Assembly (NCBI GenBank): GCA_033064195.1
Contig: JARBJD010000212.1
Span: forward strand, 62,001-126,000
Origin: Blattamonas nauphoetae
Taxonomy: Eukaryota; Preaxostyla; Oxymonadida
DNA length: 64,000 nt
Direction of reading: 5' to 3'
Shown here: positions 46,039-58,400 of the stretch, one piece after another
Layout: the number at the start of each line of letters is the position of its first letter
Numbering within the stretch: the first letter of the stretch is position 1
Made by a program: the position numbers and the translations under genes
The notes under the pieces: generated by a model
Seen by the model: only the letters and a program-made list of their open reading frames with translations
Database searches by the model: none
What the model was told of the DNA's origin: nothing

Positions 46039-48562
46039 ATGATCTTTCTCTCTCTCTATCTCTTCCTTTACTCCATAACACTTTCTCAACTGACCGATCC
46101 TTCCTTTCAGGCACTCGGTCTCCAAAGGAATACTGAGCCAAATCATCTCACAACAATCATCTCTGGAAACCCACCCAGAGGTCAAATCCAAATCCCAAAT
46201 GGAGAATTTGTCGGAAGTTCTCTTCGGATCTCTGACAGAGCCATTCCTCTTCTAGGGCGCTCGGAATCGATCATTTGCCCACCTCCTCGATTCTCATCTC
46301 AAAAGAATCGGAACGGGCAAGAAACAGAATTGACGCGTTCGATATTTTTGGTGTCGAATTGTTCTTTCTCTCTGTCATCGCTCGCATTTGTGCTGAATGG
46401 AGAGGATTTCCTGACATCAGCCGTCACTCTCGAAGCCACTTCGATGAGCGTTTCGAACTGCTCTTTCGAAGTTTCATCGTCTCTGCCGCCATTTATCATC
46501 AATTCTGGTACGTATTTACACCACACGACTCCATGTTCGGTTGTCATCATACATTCTCACTTCATCAATCACGATCACCAACTCCCTGCCATCGTCTTGA
46601 TGGACACGTCGTCAAAACACACATCCGAGTCCGAAATTGCCTTATTGTGAACGAAGTTCTCATCTTCGCTGTTGACTGGAAGAAACGGCCTCCTCTTCGA
46701 TGTGACGAACAAAAATGGAAAAAGACATTTGAAGACGACGATTGCCGCAGTCTCTTTGACAAACATGACATCCTCACCTTCTCCCCAGCGATTGGAGTCG
46801 CTCTCCCTCTCACAGACTCTCCTCTCGTCGGCTCTCACTTTGTGCTCCAACTACCTGTCGGGAACAGTAACACGAGACTTCAATTTGGGTGGTTCGCTCC
46901 TTTGCCAAAACACAACATTCAAAACATGTCTGGCCGACCCGTCCATTCCATCTGTCGACGCCCCCTCGCAGAATCACTTTGTCGGCCGAACGATCGGCAC
47001 AACACAGAATTATAATTCCGTTTCGTCCGGATCGATCGCTTTTGTGAAATGTAGCTTTTCTAATTTTGAGTCGACAGAACAAGTATCAGGCACGGCTCTT
47101 GGGATCTCGACGAGCAGCCTGTCATGCGACTTCGTCCTCTCCGAATGTGTTTTCGAGCATTTCTCCGCATCATCAAGCTCATAGTGGTGTTAGAAACCCG
47201 CTCTGGTTCATAAACCCGCAACCAGCGTGATAAAACCGCCACTTCATTCATGAATTATTCTGTTTTTCTAATGTCCTCTACAGAAGTAATTAAGAAGTTT
47301 TTAGGAAGAAGTGAAAAAGAAAAACACGTTCGTGAAAAGTGACTTTCACATAAATGGGCCATGATTCAAACACAATTTGATGTTTCCAAGCCCATGACTC
47401 ACTGCATGTCTTTCAGCCACAAAACAAGTGTCAATTCTCAAATCCAAATGTTTTTCAAATCCATCCGACCATTGGGAGTGAGATTCAGCGATTCATGGAT
47501 GAATCACAAAATGTCAACAATGAAGGATGTCTCTTTCTTGAAATCATACCTGTGATTATCCGATAGATAGTACATTCGAAGAAGGAGATAATATCTTGAA
47601 TCGTACAGAGATTTACGTCAAGAAGACAAAAGGACAGTGACATCGATGATTGTGCATTCAAATGAAGAATAGAAGAGAAGAAAATGAATCCGATCACTGA
47701 GACAATGTTTTTTGAAGCTCACAACAACGTACCCAACAAGAAAGCCAGAACAGAGTAGTATTTGATGACAAAGCAGAGTCTCGAAAAGGTCAGATTCAAT
47801 TACGTCACTTCACGACTGTTTTCGATAGATTTTTTCGAAAATGTGAGAAAAATAGAGGATAATGTGAACAAATGGTGAAAGAGTGAGATTATGATGAAGA
47901 TCGTTCGGTTGCGGTTTTTTGGACCCCCGTTGCGGGTTTCTGAACGCGTGCGGGTTTCTAACACCACTATCAACCAGTACAAGAATTAACGGGGCAGTCA
48001 GGATTCATGGAGCCTCACAAAGTGTGATGTCTGTCCTCGTCCACAAGTGCAAGTTCAATGACTGCAATGTGATATCAGCTGATGCGGCTGCTGGAGCGGT
48101 GAATGCCGCTGTGGGATTCTGGGGATCGAGAACACGACGTTCCAGCACATTGCGAAGGAGTATCGAAGCGATGGGGGAGTGGTGGTGTCGCTTGGGGGGA
48201 CGGTCTGTCTGAGGAACGTGGTGTTCAGAGACTGCACAGCGTCGACGCGTGCTCACTGTGTGCTGGTCTCTCGTAGCTCGTTCTCAGCGGACACAGTGCA
48301 GATGCTGAACGTGTCGTTCTCGGACGGGACGACGAAGAAAATGAACGAATCGGTTGTGCTGATTGGAGCAAATGTGCGAACGACAGTGAATGCCAAGTCG
48401 TTCGCAGGGACACTGAAACCGATGCGCGACACGCCCGAAGCAGACAGGATGGTGCTTGTGGGGCAGGAGGGCATCAATAGCACCGTGTTCCCTCTCGCCT
48501 TGTTCGTCACCGGATCGAACGAGGACTCCGAAGATGAGAGTAAGTTTGTACTTCTGTCGTAG
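46039..48562 (+). pseudogene. Beta-helix surface protein gene, broken
   Basis: It starts with a clear signal peptide (MIFLSLYLFLYSITLSQLTD), then serine-rich strand repeats (SVSNCSFEVSSSLPPFIINS). One TGA lies in frame near 46650. The same frame then continues to 47181, where the second 788-bp element is inserted. Skipping the element and one TCA joins HFSASSSS to TSTRINGAVRIHGASQS in frame. A frame change near 48112 separates this from GIENTTFQHIAKEYRSDGG and the last part, ending SKFVLLS at TAG. There is no membrane span or kinase tail before the stop. This type is secreted or surface-exposed; the copy is dead or dying. Confidence 0.75.
47182..47969. mobile_element. 788-bp non-autonomous element, copy 2
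   Basis: Same length and ends (TAGTGGTGTTAGAAACCCGC) as 30171-30958, and nearly identical throughout; one difference seen is ATAATATC against ATACTATC near 47588. A 3-bp target duplication TCA lies at 47179-47181 and 47970-47972. It is inserted in a beta-helix gene. Confidence 0.9.
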
Positions 48563-48642
48563 AATGGTAACGAACCATCGCTCTTTTATATGCTTGTTTC
48601 ATAATAGATTCTCAAATGTTTCTTCTCTCATCATATTCTTTA

Positions 48643-50303
48643 TTGGTATCTAGAGTTTTCTTCTTTTCTGAAAACATCTGATCCGACAAGGTGTTTTTTC
48701 TCGAAGAAAGGAATACCTGGACCTTTTTATCATGACTCGACCAGAAGATAATTGTTGTGGCACGATCAAGGAATCCAAGAATGTTCTCAGACCTTCAACA
48801 GGTTTGATCTGAACTTAATCATACTGTCTCCTTCTTTCCCACCTTTTCTGTCCTTTTTGTCCTGGACTGTCCTCAGAAACTCTCACAAAGTCTCGAAGAA
48901 GATGAGAAGGTTTGTATCATGTTTTTCTTCCTCATTTATCTCGTTTCCAGAATGAAACCACATGCGAGTCCGTGTTGAAATGGTTGAGTGATCCGTCTGT
49001 CCCTCCAAGAAACAAAGTCAACTCATTCCAATGGTTCCACATTCACACTCTCCTCGCAAACCACACCCAGTCACAACCAGACAATGAACCAAACAATCAC
49101 CTGCTCTCGCAGCTCCTTCAAAGAATGATGATCGTCCTCAACGAGTGCTTCGATTCTCAAACTCCAATCCCAAACAAGCGACTCCTCCACTCTGCTCTCT
49201 CCCAACTCGCCCAATCTCCCTCCATCGACATCAGAATCAGACGAATGACAGACCAATGTTTGATATCGTTGGAAACAAACGATGAAGAGACTTTAATTCT
49301 CCAAGAGAGGACAACAGTTGAATCGATTGAATCGACACAAATTACACTCTCCAATCTGCAACAGCAGCATGACCAGCTTCAGCAAGTCCATGAGCAGAGT
49401 CAACAAGAGAATGAGCAGCTGCGAACTGAGTTGGCGAACAAGACAGAGAAACTGGAAGAGACTGAGAGGAGTCTGACTCAGGCAGAGCAGACAATTGAAA
49501 AGATGAAGATTGAAAATGCTCGAATCAGACCAATTGTGGCATCTGACGTCATCGTCGCGTTCAGTCCGGATCACATCAGAGTGAATAGATCAACCGTCAC
49601 ACGAATAAATTCGACAAGTCATGTGGGTTGCTTCACGAAACCTATCTCGAGAGGAATTCATCGACTGTCCATCATCACATTCGCAGAACATGCCAGTCTG
49701 TCCATCATCCATTCATCTTCTTCCTTCTTTCAGTGATTGGTGTGATTGACGCTGCCGAGTATCCAAAACATCTCACATCGTCGGTGTATGGTTCTCCAAA
49801 AGCAGCATTGATGCAGAACTACAGTGGATATCTCTACACGGCTTGCAAGCAACTTGTTCAGAACACGAAACCCCTCGAAGGGCAGGAGTTTTCGGCAGAG
49901 GCTGATTTGGAGAAGAGGACACTCCACTTCTTCATCAACGGGATGCAACAACTGCACCACTTCATCGACATTCCTGTCCCTCTCGTCTTCGCTCTCGATA
50001 CCCACACACAGGATGTTCCGATTGAGATCACGTTTTGGGGAGAGATCCAAGAGTCACATGCGAAATTCCAAGGAACGGGACATAATTTGGGATGATAATC
50101 CTATTTTTCAAACACTTATTTCTTCAATAATTCCACCGATGATACTTATTCTTCCCACCTTGCTACTTCTTCCATTCATTGTTTCAAGTTGATTGTTGGT
50201 TATATTTCCACATTCTCAATCATGAACAAGATGAGTAGTGTCGACACGTAGAGAGTCATTTGAATTCAACAAAAGAAAACGATGAACAGAAGTCACAGAC
50301 AGG
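48643..50303 (+). repeat. Tandem segmental duplication, copy 2
   Basis: This is the counterpart of 43885-45575, including about 130 bp of conserved upstream sequence and about 200 bp downstream. Confidence 0.85.
48781..50095 (+). CDS. Coiled-coil/SPRY-like protein, second tandem copy
   Basis: Exons 48781-48801, 48877-48909, 48951-49695 and 49734-50095 give 386 residues. The introns (75, 41 and 38 nt) sit at the same places as in the gene at 44022, confirming the splice model. The coiled coil is shorter by one DQLQQD repeat. The C-terminal domain is conserved (ADLEKRTLHFFINGMQQLHH; FQGTGHNLG). Stop TGA. Both copies are intact, which suggests both are under selection. The cellular partner is unknown. 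Confidence 0.85.
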
Positions 50304-50398
50304 CAAGAAGGTCGCGATCAACGCGACATAAAACAATGCGTAAGGGGAGGATTAAAGATGATAAACAGTTGAGAGTATGGAAACAAGAGGGAAGCAGG

Positions 50399-52735
50399 TC
50401 AAATAGCGTTGACCTGCTTCGCATAACCGTCGTCTTCTCTCTTTCTTCGTCTTTTGGCACATCCCAAGTTGATGAAGATCCCGCCCACGATCACCACAAC
50501 AACCATCGAAGACAGCACGATAATGATGACCACAATCCAGAAATTGAGCTTTTGGAGAGGTAAATAGAGATATGGGTTCGGAACATCGACACATTCAGTG
50601 GCTGCGGCATTCGGAAGGTACTTTCCACCTCTGCACCCAGCAGAAGCACACTGCGATGTGTTCCATGTTCCGCCCGTACAGACGTACCCAAATTGCATGT
50701 ATTTTGGGGCTGAAGAGTCTCCACGGCATTTCGAGGTCACCTGAACTTGGCCGGATGCGCATTGTCCTAATTCGGGCTCCGCGGCGCTTGAAACCTTCTG
50801 AAAGTCGTCTGCAGTGAACAGAGCTGGAGAGTAGAAGGGCATTGTGGTGTCTGGCGGGACTTGCATGTATTCCCATGGAACCTCGTTTTTGTTGGGAAGT
50901 GTGGAGTAGATCGGGGAAAGTGGAACATACAGTTCGGTTCCTGTCCTCAAAAACGAAGAGTAAGGATAGTCCATCCCCAGATTTTTATAAATATATGCGA
51001 CATCGGCTGTGTTAAGACGGCGAGCTCCTCCGATCGACGACGAGATGGACATCAGGTGCGGCTGCTTCACAGGGTATCCTCCACAATACACAACCTTCGC
51101 CAGGTTCTTCTCCTTGATCTGGTTGATGAATATGCCGCATGTCCCGAGACATAGCCCGTCTGTCAGCACGATCACATTCTCCGGTTTGAAGAGAGGCGAA
51201 TAGTCGGTGGGACGGTGCCCAAATGAATGGTAGAATTGGTAGTACACGTTGGTGTTTTCCAGGCGATGTCTGTACTGCTTGGTGAAAGGCACAGTGTATG
51301 GATTGTTGTAGATGTTGTGGAAGGTTTTGGTGACGTTTTCCGACGGAACCATCCGCTCTAAAGTGTCTGGTTCGATGATATACGAATTGGTCTTGTTATA
51401 ATACGTGTTGATATTGGTTGTGAATGCACTGCTTGGCGAGTCGACCAGCGGCATCGTTGGGAAGGACGAAGGCCACAGAGTGAGCAGCAGCTGATATGCC
51501 AAGTTCGCATCCCCGGAAGTACATTGTCGCACGTCGATAATAAGTTTCTCCACCTTTCTCGCTCTGAAAACATCGAATGATCGAGCAATGACAGCTCCGA
51601 AACTGGACTGGTAGGTAGGCGCGAAGGAGCCGATCTTCAGATGGCCAATGTTGGGAGTATAGAAAATACCACCCTGGATGGATGGGGCATGCGATGAGAG
51701 AGATGTGTATGCACCCACATCGGCGTTGCCCATTGCGTTTTGGACTGACTGTTCGATCTGAGAATTGTCGAAGTGGCCGTCCACAGATTCCATGTCTTCA
51801 AAAAGGGGGGTAAGAGGAGGGGGAGGCGAGTCGTCCAATGGCGTGGCATCTTGTTCATTTGACTTTTTGATGAGTGGGCAGATGTCGTTGAGATTGGTCA
51901 CTTCCTTAGACCCTGTATAGAGCGCAAAGAACGGAATTGTGACAGAAGTGTTCGATCCTCCAGTGAGAGTAACTGTCACTTTGACGCTGTCGGGCATTGG
52001 CCATTCATTCGCTCGCCGAAGTGCAAATCCACCTTGAATCGCGTTGTTGAATCTGTTTGATGAGAATTTTGAGAGCCAAAGGTTTTCATCCGCCCACTTC
52101 GCCAAAACATCGATGGGATTGCTGGATTTTGGATTGCCCCTCGTGTAGATGGATAATTTTCGGATGATCGAACCTTTGAGTGTTTTTTCGATTTTATACT
52201 CCTTCTCAAAGGTTGACGTGGCGGAGTATGAGTCTCGGGCCTCCAACTTGATGACAGGATTTGATATATCGGTGGCGTCCAGCCGAAGGGCGTATGGAAA
52301 GACATATTGCCAAGTGGTCAGACATGGAGCCACATATTGGAAATTATCGTCACGGAGTTGATGGAGGATTTTTGCCACATCAACATGGAAGGCAGCGAGT
52401 GAGGAATAGTGCGGGACGTAGTTACTAACCGCCTTGAGTTGGGCGTCGATATCGATGTTTCCTTGGTCCTGATTGAGTGGAGATGGCACTTGTCGAGCGT
52501 GGTGATAATATGCATAGTGTTCTGCATATTGTCTCACAATCTGGATCGCCTGTTTCATTTCTGATCGGTTGAAATCATCCTGAAAATGGCGAAAGAGAGT
52601 TGTGATAATAGTTGAAGGCAAAAAAACCTTTAGAGTGTCAAAACATTCCTTAGCCTCAGCAAGTGTGTGGAGGCCTTTCTTGGCATTACACGCGGCCTGT
52701 AATGAGCCCCAAATCACGAGGAAGCACCAATTCAT
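50399..52735 (-). CDS. Membrane-anchored S41-family (CPAF-like) protease homologue
   Basis: The 778-residue single-exon protein starts with a signal peptide (MNWCFLVIWGSLQAACNA). It then has the N-terminal S41-associated region (HQLRDDNFQYVAPCLTTWQY), a core with VEKLIIDVRQCTSGDANLAY (~393) and IVLTDGLCLGTCGIFINQIK (~525), a cysteine-containing stalk (GQCASGQ...GYVCTGGTWN...CRGGKY), one membrane helix (~730-755) and a basic cytoplasmic tail. S41 proteases of this eukaryotic type usually carry Ser in the S-x-TC motif; here the stretch reads LGTC, so the nucleophile may be lost or shifted. Type I surface topology is predicted. It may be an active ectoenzyme or a catalytically dead receptor. ATG start and TGA stop are clear. 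Confidence 0.8.
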   Translation of the reverse strand: MNWCFLVIWGSLQAACNAKKGLHTLAEAKECFDTLKVFLPSTIITTLFRHFQDDFNRSEMKQAIQIVRQYAEHYAYYHHARQVPSPLNQDQGNIDIDAQLKAVSNYVPHYSSLAAFHVDVAKILHQLRDDNFQYVAPCLTTWQYVFPYALRLDATDISNPVIKLEARDSYSATSTFEKEYKIEKTLKGSIIRKLSIYTRGNPKSSNPIDVLAKWADENLWLSKFSSNRFNNAIQGGFALRRANEWPMPDSVKVTVTLTGGSNTSVTIPFFALYTGSKEVTNLNDICPLIKKSNEQDATPLDDSPPPPLTPLFEDMESVDGHFDNSQIEQSVQNAMGNADVGAYTSLSSHAPSIQGGIFYTPNIGHLKIGSFAPTYQSSFGAVIARSFDVFRARKVEKLIIDVRQCTSGDANLAYQLLLTLWPSSFPTMPLVDSPSSAFTTNINTYYNKTNSYIIEPDTLERMVPSENVTKTFHNIYNNPYTVPFTKQYRHRLENTNVYYQFYHSFGHRPTDYSPLFKPENVIVLTDGLCLGTCGIFINQIKEKNLAKVVYCGGYPVKQPHLMSISSSIGGARRLNTADVAYIYKNLGMDYPYSSFLRTGTELYVPLSPIYSTLPNKNEVPWEYMQVPPDTTMPFYSPALFTADDFQKVSSAAEPELGQCASGQVQVTSKCRGDSSAPKYMQFGYVCTGGTWNTSQCASAGCRGGKYLPNAAATECVDVPNPYLYLPLQKLNFWIVVIIIVLSSMVVVVIVGGIFINLGCAKRRRKREDDGYAKQVNAI

Positions 52736-52739
52736 TGAG

Positions 52740-53465
52740 GATGAATGGGAAAGATCGTCAAAGAAAAATCATGAGCAAAGTCCGTCTTCTGAAATGAAGA
52801 GAAAATGATTGAAAGAAGAAAAATGTTGAAGGTGATCCAGCTGGAAACAGAATCCGCCCAAATTCAATTCGAGCTTGGCAGAGACGAACACGAGAAACAC
52901 TTGTCCAACAGAAACTGATGGAAAAGTGGCGTTTGTGAGGATGAATGCGACCACAGAACAAGAAAAGACTGAATAGAAGCCAAGATACGAGATTCAGGAG
53001 AATCCACGACATGAAAACTGGTCGATCTCAGAGGACCGAGATGACGATGGAAAACGACAGAAATTGAAATGATGGATCATTCAACATGAAGAGACGATAC
53101 ACTCTCCTGTCAGCTCGGAAAGACGAAAGAAAAAGAAATCTCTCAGAACAACGATCCAAACGGACCAGTTTGTTGTTGAACGAGATGTGCTGAGTGTAAG
53201 TAAAGTGGAGGACGAGATGACAACAGAAAAGACGCGATGCAGAAGGAGAGTGTGGAGCGACAGAAAAGACTGACAACTGAAAAAGATGAGATGACGATCA
53301 ACTGATGATTGACTGATTTGTTGATCAGAAAGAGTGAGGAACGGAAGAATCGGTGTGTGAACGTGTGATGAAGTGGTGGTTCCCAAGATGATCAGGTGAG
53401 TGATTCGAACACTCAGAATCAAATGTGGTCAGTGAATGATGGTCCGATGAGAACGAGATGAGAAC
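52740..53465. other. Intergenic region between two minus-strand genes
   Basis: No supportable gene is seen. It must hold the 3' end of the receptor gene upstream and the promoter of the S41 homologue. Confidence 0.5.
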
Positions 53466-53468
53466 AGA

Positions 53469-54624
53469 TCAACCAGTGATTGCGATGGATGCGATTGGCT
53501 GTTGGTGGATGGGAGGAGGATCAGGTGGTGTGAGTGTGGAGGAGAAGAGTGTGTTGAGATCGGAGAGCGAGGGACGGTCGTTCGGGTCGAAAGAGAGACA
53601 CCCTTCAACAATCGACGCCAGCGATGTGTCTTCCCAATTCTCAATCAGTGGAACTTGGCCTCCTTTCACTTGCCGACTCGCATTCACTGCATCCAGCTCC
53701 CCAAACGGCACATGACCAGTCTCCAGTTCCCACAACACCAGGCCAAGCCTAAAAACTGACGCCTTCAGAGGATCAAATGGAACTGCTTGTGGTTCTTTCG
53801 AGTCCTTCTTGTTGTCTCTGTCTTCTTCATCAATCTGTTCAGGCGCACTCCAACGACGATCCTCTTCTCGCATCTTCTTCCGATTCGCAATCTGGTGTTC
53901 GTTCAGATCTGTCTGGTTAACGTTTTGATCCAGTTTCAGACACACCGAGCCAGAAGAGTCAATGAGGACCCAGTGCGACGAGAGTAGGGCGAGGACGTCG
54001 CTGAATGGATTGTGTTGCACGAGTCGATTCAGCCCAGCCACCAACTGTCTTCGGATCTCCATCTTCGGCAGATCGCTTCTCTTCTCAACGTGCAGTGCAG
54101 AGTACAGTGTTCGGTTCGCAGGAACACGAACCACAGCTGGCTCGCCTTCACATTTCAACACTTCCACATGTTCGATGAATGACTGTTCAAAAGTTGACAG
54201 TTGTGGTTGTTCTTGAGAAAAGCCATTGCTGATCATGTTGAACGAGTTGGGATGTAGTGTCTCATTGGTTGTGTCCAAAACTGGTCGAATGGTTGATTGG
54301 TTCTCATGTTCCTCATCTTTCACTACGATTTGACATTCATCCAGCTCGCTCATCGCTTTTGGCTTCTCTTCCTCCTTCTTCTTTTGCTTACGGCGACACA
54401 TCAGAACAAGCACGACAATCAGAAGCAAGAGGAGGAGAACGAGGGAGCACACAATCGGAACAACAACCGACACAACTCGACCACCCTGCGACATGTTCCC
54501 TTTCAATCCTGTCAGCGAGAACGAGTCTGTCTTTCCATTCTCTCCGAACAGAACACGACAGTGCAGATCGTGTTTCTTATTCAGCAAAGCAAGTGACGAC
54601 TGGTGAAGAGACAGTTGGGCGATT
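53469..54624 (-). CDS. Transmembrane pseudokinase exon, 3' end of the giant receptor
   Basis: A splice acceptor TTTTCATTCAG opens this ~385-residue exon. It contains a short extracellular piece, one membrane helix (VVSVVVPIVCSLVLLLLLLI), a basic stop-transfer (CRRKQKKKEEEK), an acidic juxtamembrane region and a kinase-like C-terminal domain. The APE motif (RRWSAPEQIDEE), subdomain IX (VFRLGLVLWELETGHVPFGE) and the CLSFDPNDRPSLSDL helix are conserved. The ATP-binding lysine, HRD and DFG motifs are not seen, so it is a pseudokinase. It follows a beta-helix ectodomain on the same strand. The inferred junction (donor near 55435, frame-consistent) makes both one gene. Stop TGA. Confidence 0.8.
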
Positions 54625-55435
54625 CTGAATGAAAACTTGTTTTACACTAATGTGCGTCACCAAAAATTATTTTTTGCCCAATTACCGTTCACCTGTGTAA
54701 TAGACAGAAAACAGGAAAATTAGTGGAATTAAAGTTCGATCGCGTTCGATATCGTCATTTTTTGTTGAAGACAATTGTGCACACTTTTTATCACAGAACA
54801 AGTTCAAAAAGAGATAAATGATGGAAAACGAAGGAAAAAGCTCATTCTGTGTGAAAGAACCAACACAAGGTCATCTATTGGAGAAAAAGTCACAAACTGT
54901 TCGAGGAGACATATTCAACAGACTTGATAAGATTAGTCTTGGAAATTTCAGAAAGTATCCGGACGATGCGGTTTGTGATAAATTGTGAAGGAAAAACGAG
55001 CATGAGAGGAACTGTAGCAGTGGGAGGAAGATCGAAAAGAGTGAATCGAATTTGACGGTTTACAACGAGAAATTGCTGAAACAAAAGGAGAAATAGAGCG
55101 AAAACAGTCCAAAACGTTCAATCATGCGATTCTTGAGAGATCCTTATGGCTCCTGAGATTTGATTTGCGACGAGACAAAAAAGTGCTGAGTTTCAGCACA
55201 TGAGAACAAAAAACAATACATACAGTCTGATCTACATCCAATACGCTGGTTGAGACGGGTCGGATCATCTAGATTCATAATCAAATAAAGTTGGATGGTG
55301 AGAAGGAGCCTGAACTTTGAATCGGAAAGATATCACGCGAGAATGAAGAAAAGTTGAATATCAAACCTTTATGATGTCGATAGTGGCTGGACCTGTGAAC
55401 TGGGAGGATTTCTGGGAGATCTTCAACTTCAAGAC
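54625..55435 (-). other. Long intron between ectodomain and membrane exon
   Basis: An 811-nt AT-rich stretch without coding sequence. It is ten times longer than the other introns here, so it may hold another element. An 11-bp motif AGAATCGCCCA occurs inverted at its two edges (about 54613 and 55465). The donor position is inferred. Confidence 0.45.
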
Positions 55436-58400
55436 GAAAGGGAGACGCATGCAAGTTTTGATTTAGAATCGCCCAGTTCGATTGTGTCTTCTTTCCACGA
55501 TGCCACTTCAGATGCATCCAACTCCATCAAAACGTGTTCGCCTTCCGAGAATTCTGTTTTGGAGAGCGCGATCTGTTCAAACACTTCGAGGGACAATCCA
55601 CAGGGAATGAATGACTCCCCTTTCAACACAATCTCATACGCCTTCGCTTTTCTGTCGAACTTGGAAGTTGATTGGGTCGACGAGAGAGTTGGGATGAAGA
55701 ACGGAGTTGGAAGGATCGAGTTTTCCTTCTCGACTGAGCAGTTGTTCGTCGAGATCCAATGATGAGGCGACGAATTGCCATCTCCTCCACCAACTGCTTC
55801 AATCGACACCTTCCCATCTGAACAAAACACATTCCGACGAAGCGAAGGGAAGTCAGTGATTGAAGGAGAGTTGTTAAGAAAGATGCATCCCGTCAGAGTC
55901 AGCTCACCTCCAACCATCGACACAGCTCCAATCGGAAGATGTTTCATTTTGACCGAATGGAATGCTGATGAACAATTGGTGAGTGTGATTGAAGAGTCCA
56001 TCCAAGTACAAAGGTGTGATGCTTCCTCGTTTTGTTCAGAAGTGGATTTCGTCGATCCTGAGAATTGACATGTGTTCAGTTGGAGTGATTGCACATCTGT
56101 TCCCTCAAAGAGGACTCCCGACGAGCAATTCTTCATTGTCATGTCTGAGATCCAACACAAATCGAGCGAGGAGAAGAGAAAAGGAGCGGACGAGAAGGAG
56201 ATGTGAGAAAGAGTGATGTCTTTCAGTCGAGCTGATGTTCCAGATGCAACAATAAGATGACCCGAAATCGACGAGACTCCAACAATCGACAGTCCAGACA
56301 CATTCACACTTCCCATCGACATCCACACCATCGACGAGTTCAACCCAATCCCACTCTCCAATCGAAGTGTGTCCACACTCACTTTTCCTCCCACAATCTC
56401 AACCAAATGTGTGTTGTTCTTCACCTCTGACTGGATCACACAATCCCCCATTTCTGCTTTTCCTCCTGTCACACGAACAAGTGTCGCTTCACTCCCTTCA
56501 GGTGATCTCACCACAATCGTGTTCAGAGTCGCTGAACCAGAAGGAGGGACGACGATGACAGCTTCGGTCGTTTGTGTCGGTGGCAGCGTGATCGACAGTT
56601 CTTCCGCCAGCAGCGAGTGGTGTGCGGCACATGTCAGAGATCCAGCTGATGAAACATGCACAGTCCCTCCTTCTTCTCCCTTCGTCAGAGAAACACTGGT
56701 TGTCAGTGTTACTGTCATCGACAGATCCGAATTTCCCAAAATCATCAGTTCGGAGAGTGGACGGTCAGTCGTTCGCGAAATCCCTCGCTCGACTGAGCTG
56801 CACCACACATTCAGGTATCCACATCTGTCCATGTCATACCCTCCTCGCGACACTCCAACTGGACCTTCCTGTCCAAGAAGATAGAACAGCAGCGACGCTG
56901 ACAAATTGTTTTGTTCATCTGTGCTCCAGAGATCGTTCTCATTCGACTCGTTGGAATACGATCCTTTGAATCTCTCGTCGTCCTCAAAAATCAAGTTCGA
57001 GATGTTTCGACCAACAATCTCAATACAATGGCATGTCGTCTCTTGTTCTTCTGTTCCTTCAAATCTCAGATTGGTCAGAGAGAACGAAGGGAAGGGGGAC
57101 AAAGGCATGATCGACGAGAAATTGAGCAGAACAGCTGGTGATTCTGATGAGCAACACATCGACGACAAGTTCACTGAATCGATTGTCAATTCCATCCCAT
57201 TTATCATCTCTGTCGACAGAATCGATCCTTTTCCAGACAAGCGATCAATCGAACTCGACTCGCACGAGATCAGGGAGAGCGAGCCAGAGAGATGAGAGAT
57301 CAGCGGACACGATGCGAGTGTGAACGAGGGCAGAGAGCATGAGTTCAGTGAGAGAGATCCAGATTTGACGATGAAGAGAGGGTCAGGTCGAATATTCTTG
57401 CCATTCGAGAATGCTGATGAACTGGCACTTGTGAACAGAATGGTGAGGAAGGAGAGATGTCCTCCATCAACTTCGACGGAAGAATCGAGAGCGACAGACA
57501 CTTCTCGTTGAGTTGTGTCTGATGATCGAACTGTTCGAGTCTCAGCTACTGCCATCGTTCTTTCCAGTGAGGAAGGCGACGAGAGAGTGATCACTTCGAG
57601 GGAGTTGAGAGACGCCGATTCCAATGCTGAGTCGAGTGTTGTGCACTTGAACTCAGATGATCCACAATTCGGATGGTCGGTCGAGGCTGAATCACTGACA
57701 TTCACAACAATCTCCTCCAAAGGCGAGAACAGCCAATACACAAGTGATCCTGTTCTCCACTTGTGACTTTCAGGGAGAGACGTGTCTTCGCCGAGATGCA
57801 GGGCGAGCTCGTCTTTTGAATAGCTCTTCGCCCAATTCTCAGGAATGATTTGTTGTTTGAAATTGTCGCCTTTCAATGAGAGATACTTTCCTTCATCCAA
57901 ATTGTTATTAATTCCCGTGCAATTGTTCGTCTGGAAGGTGACGTCGCCTGATGTCTCCATAACGATGATCGACGAGTTGGAGAGAGTCAGATTTTTGAAG
58001 GAGCATTGTGTCATTGAGAAAAGAGCTGATCCAAGTCCTCCGTCTGTTGACGGTGTTGAGTGAAATGAGACAAGCGGGACGAAGAACGTCACTTGAGGTG
58101 GGGTGTACCCTTCGTTGAAGTGGCAGTAATAAAACGAGAGTCCACATCCGACGGACGAGACGAGAGACTGGGAGTAAGTCCCCGATTGGAAGAACACCTG
58201 ACAATTCTGCATCTCCAACCAGCTCTCGCTAGATGTCACTGACACGAGTGTATAATTGGCTTTCTGTTGGAATTTGAAGAGGTTGATTTTAAATCGAGAT
58301 TCTCCTTTGACTGTGAACATGCTCGACCCTGCCGGAGCTGTTGAATTGAGCTCGACCGTTGGTGATCCTCCGAGCTTCAAGTTTGAATCTTCCAGAGACA

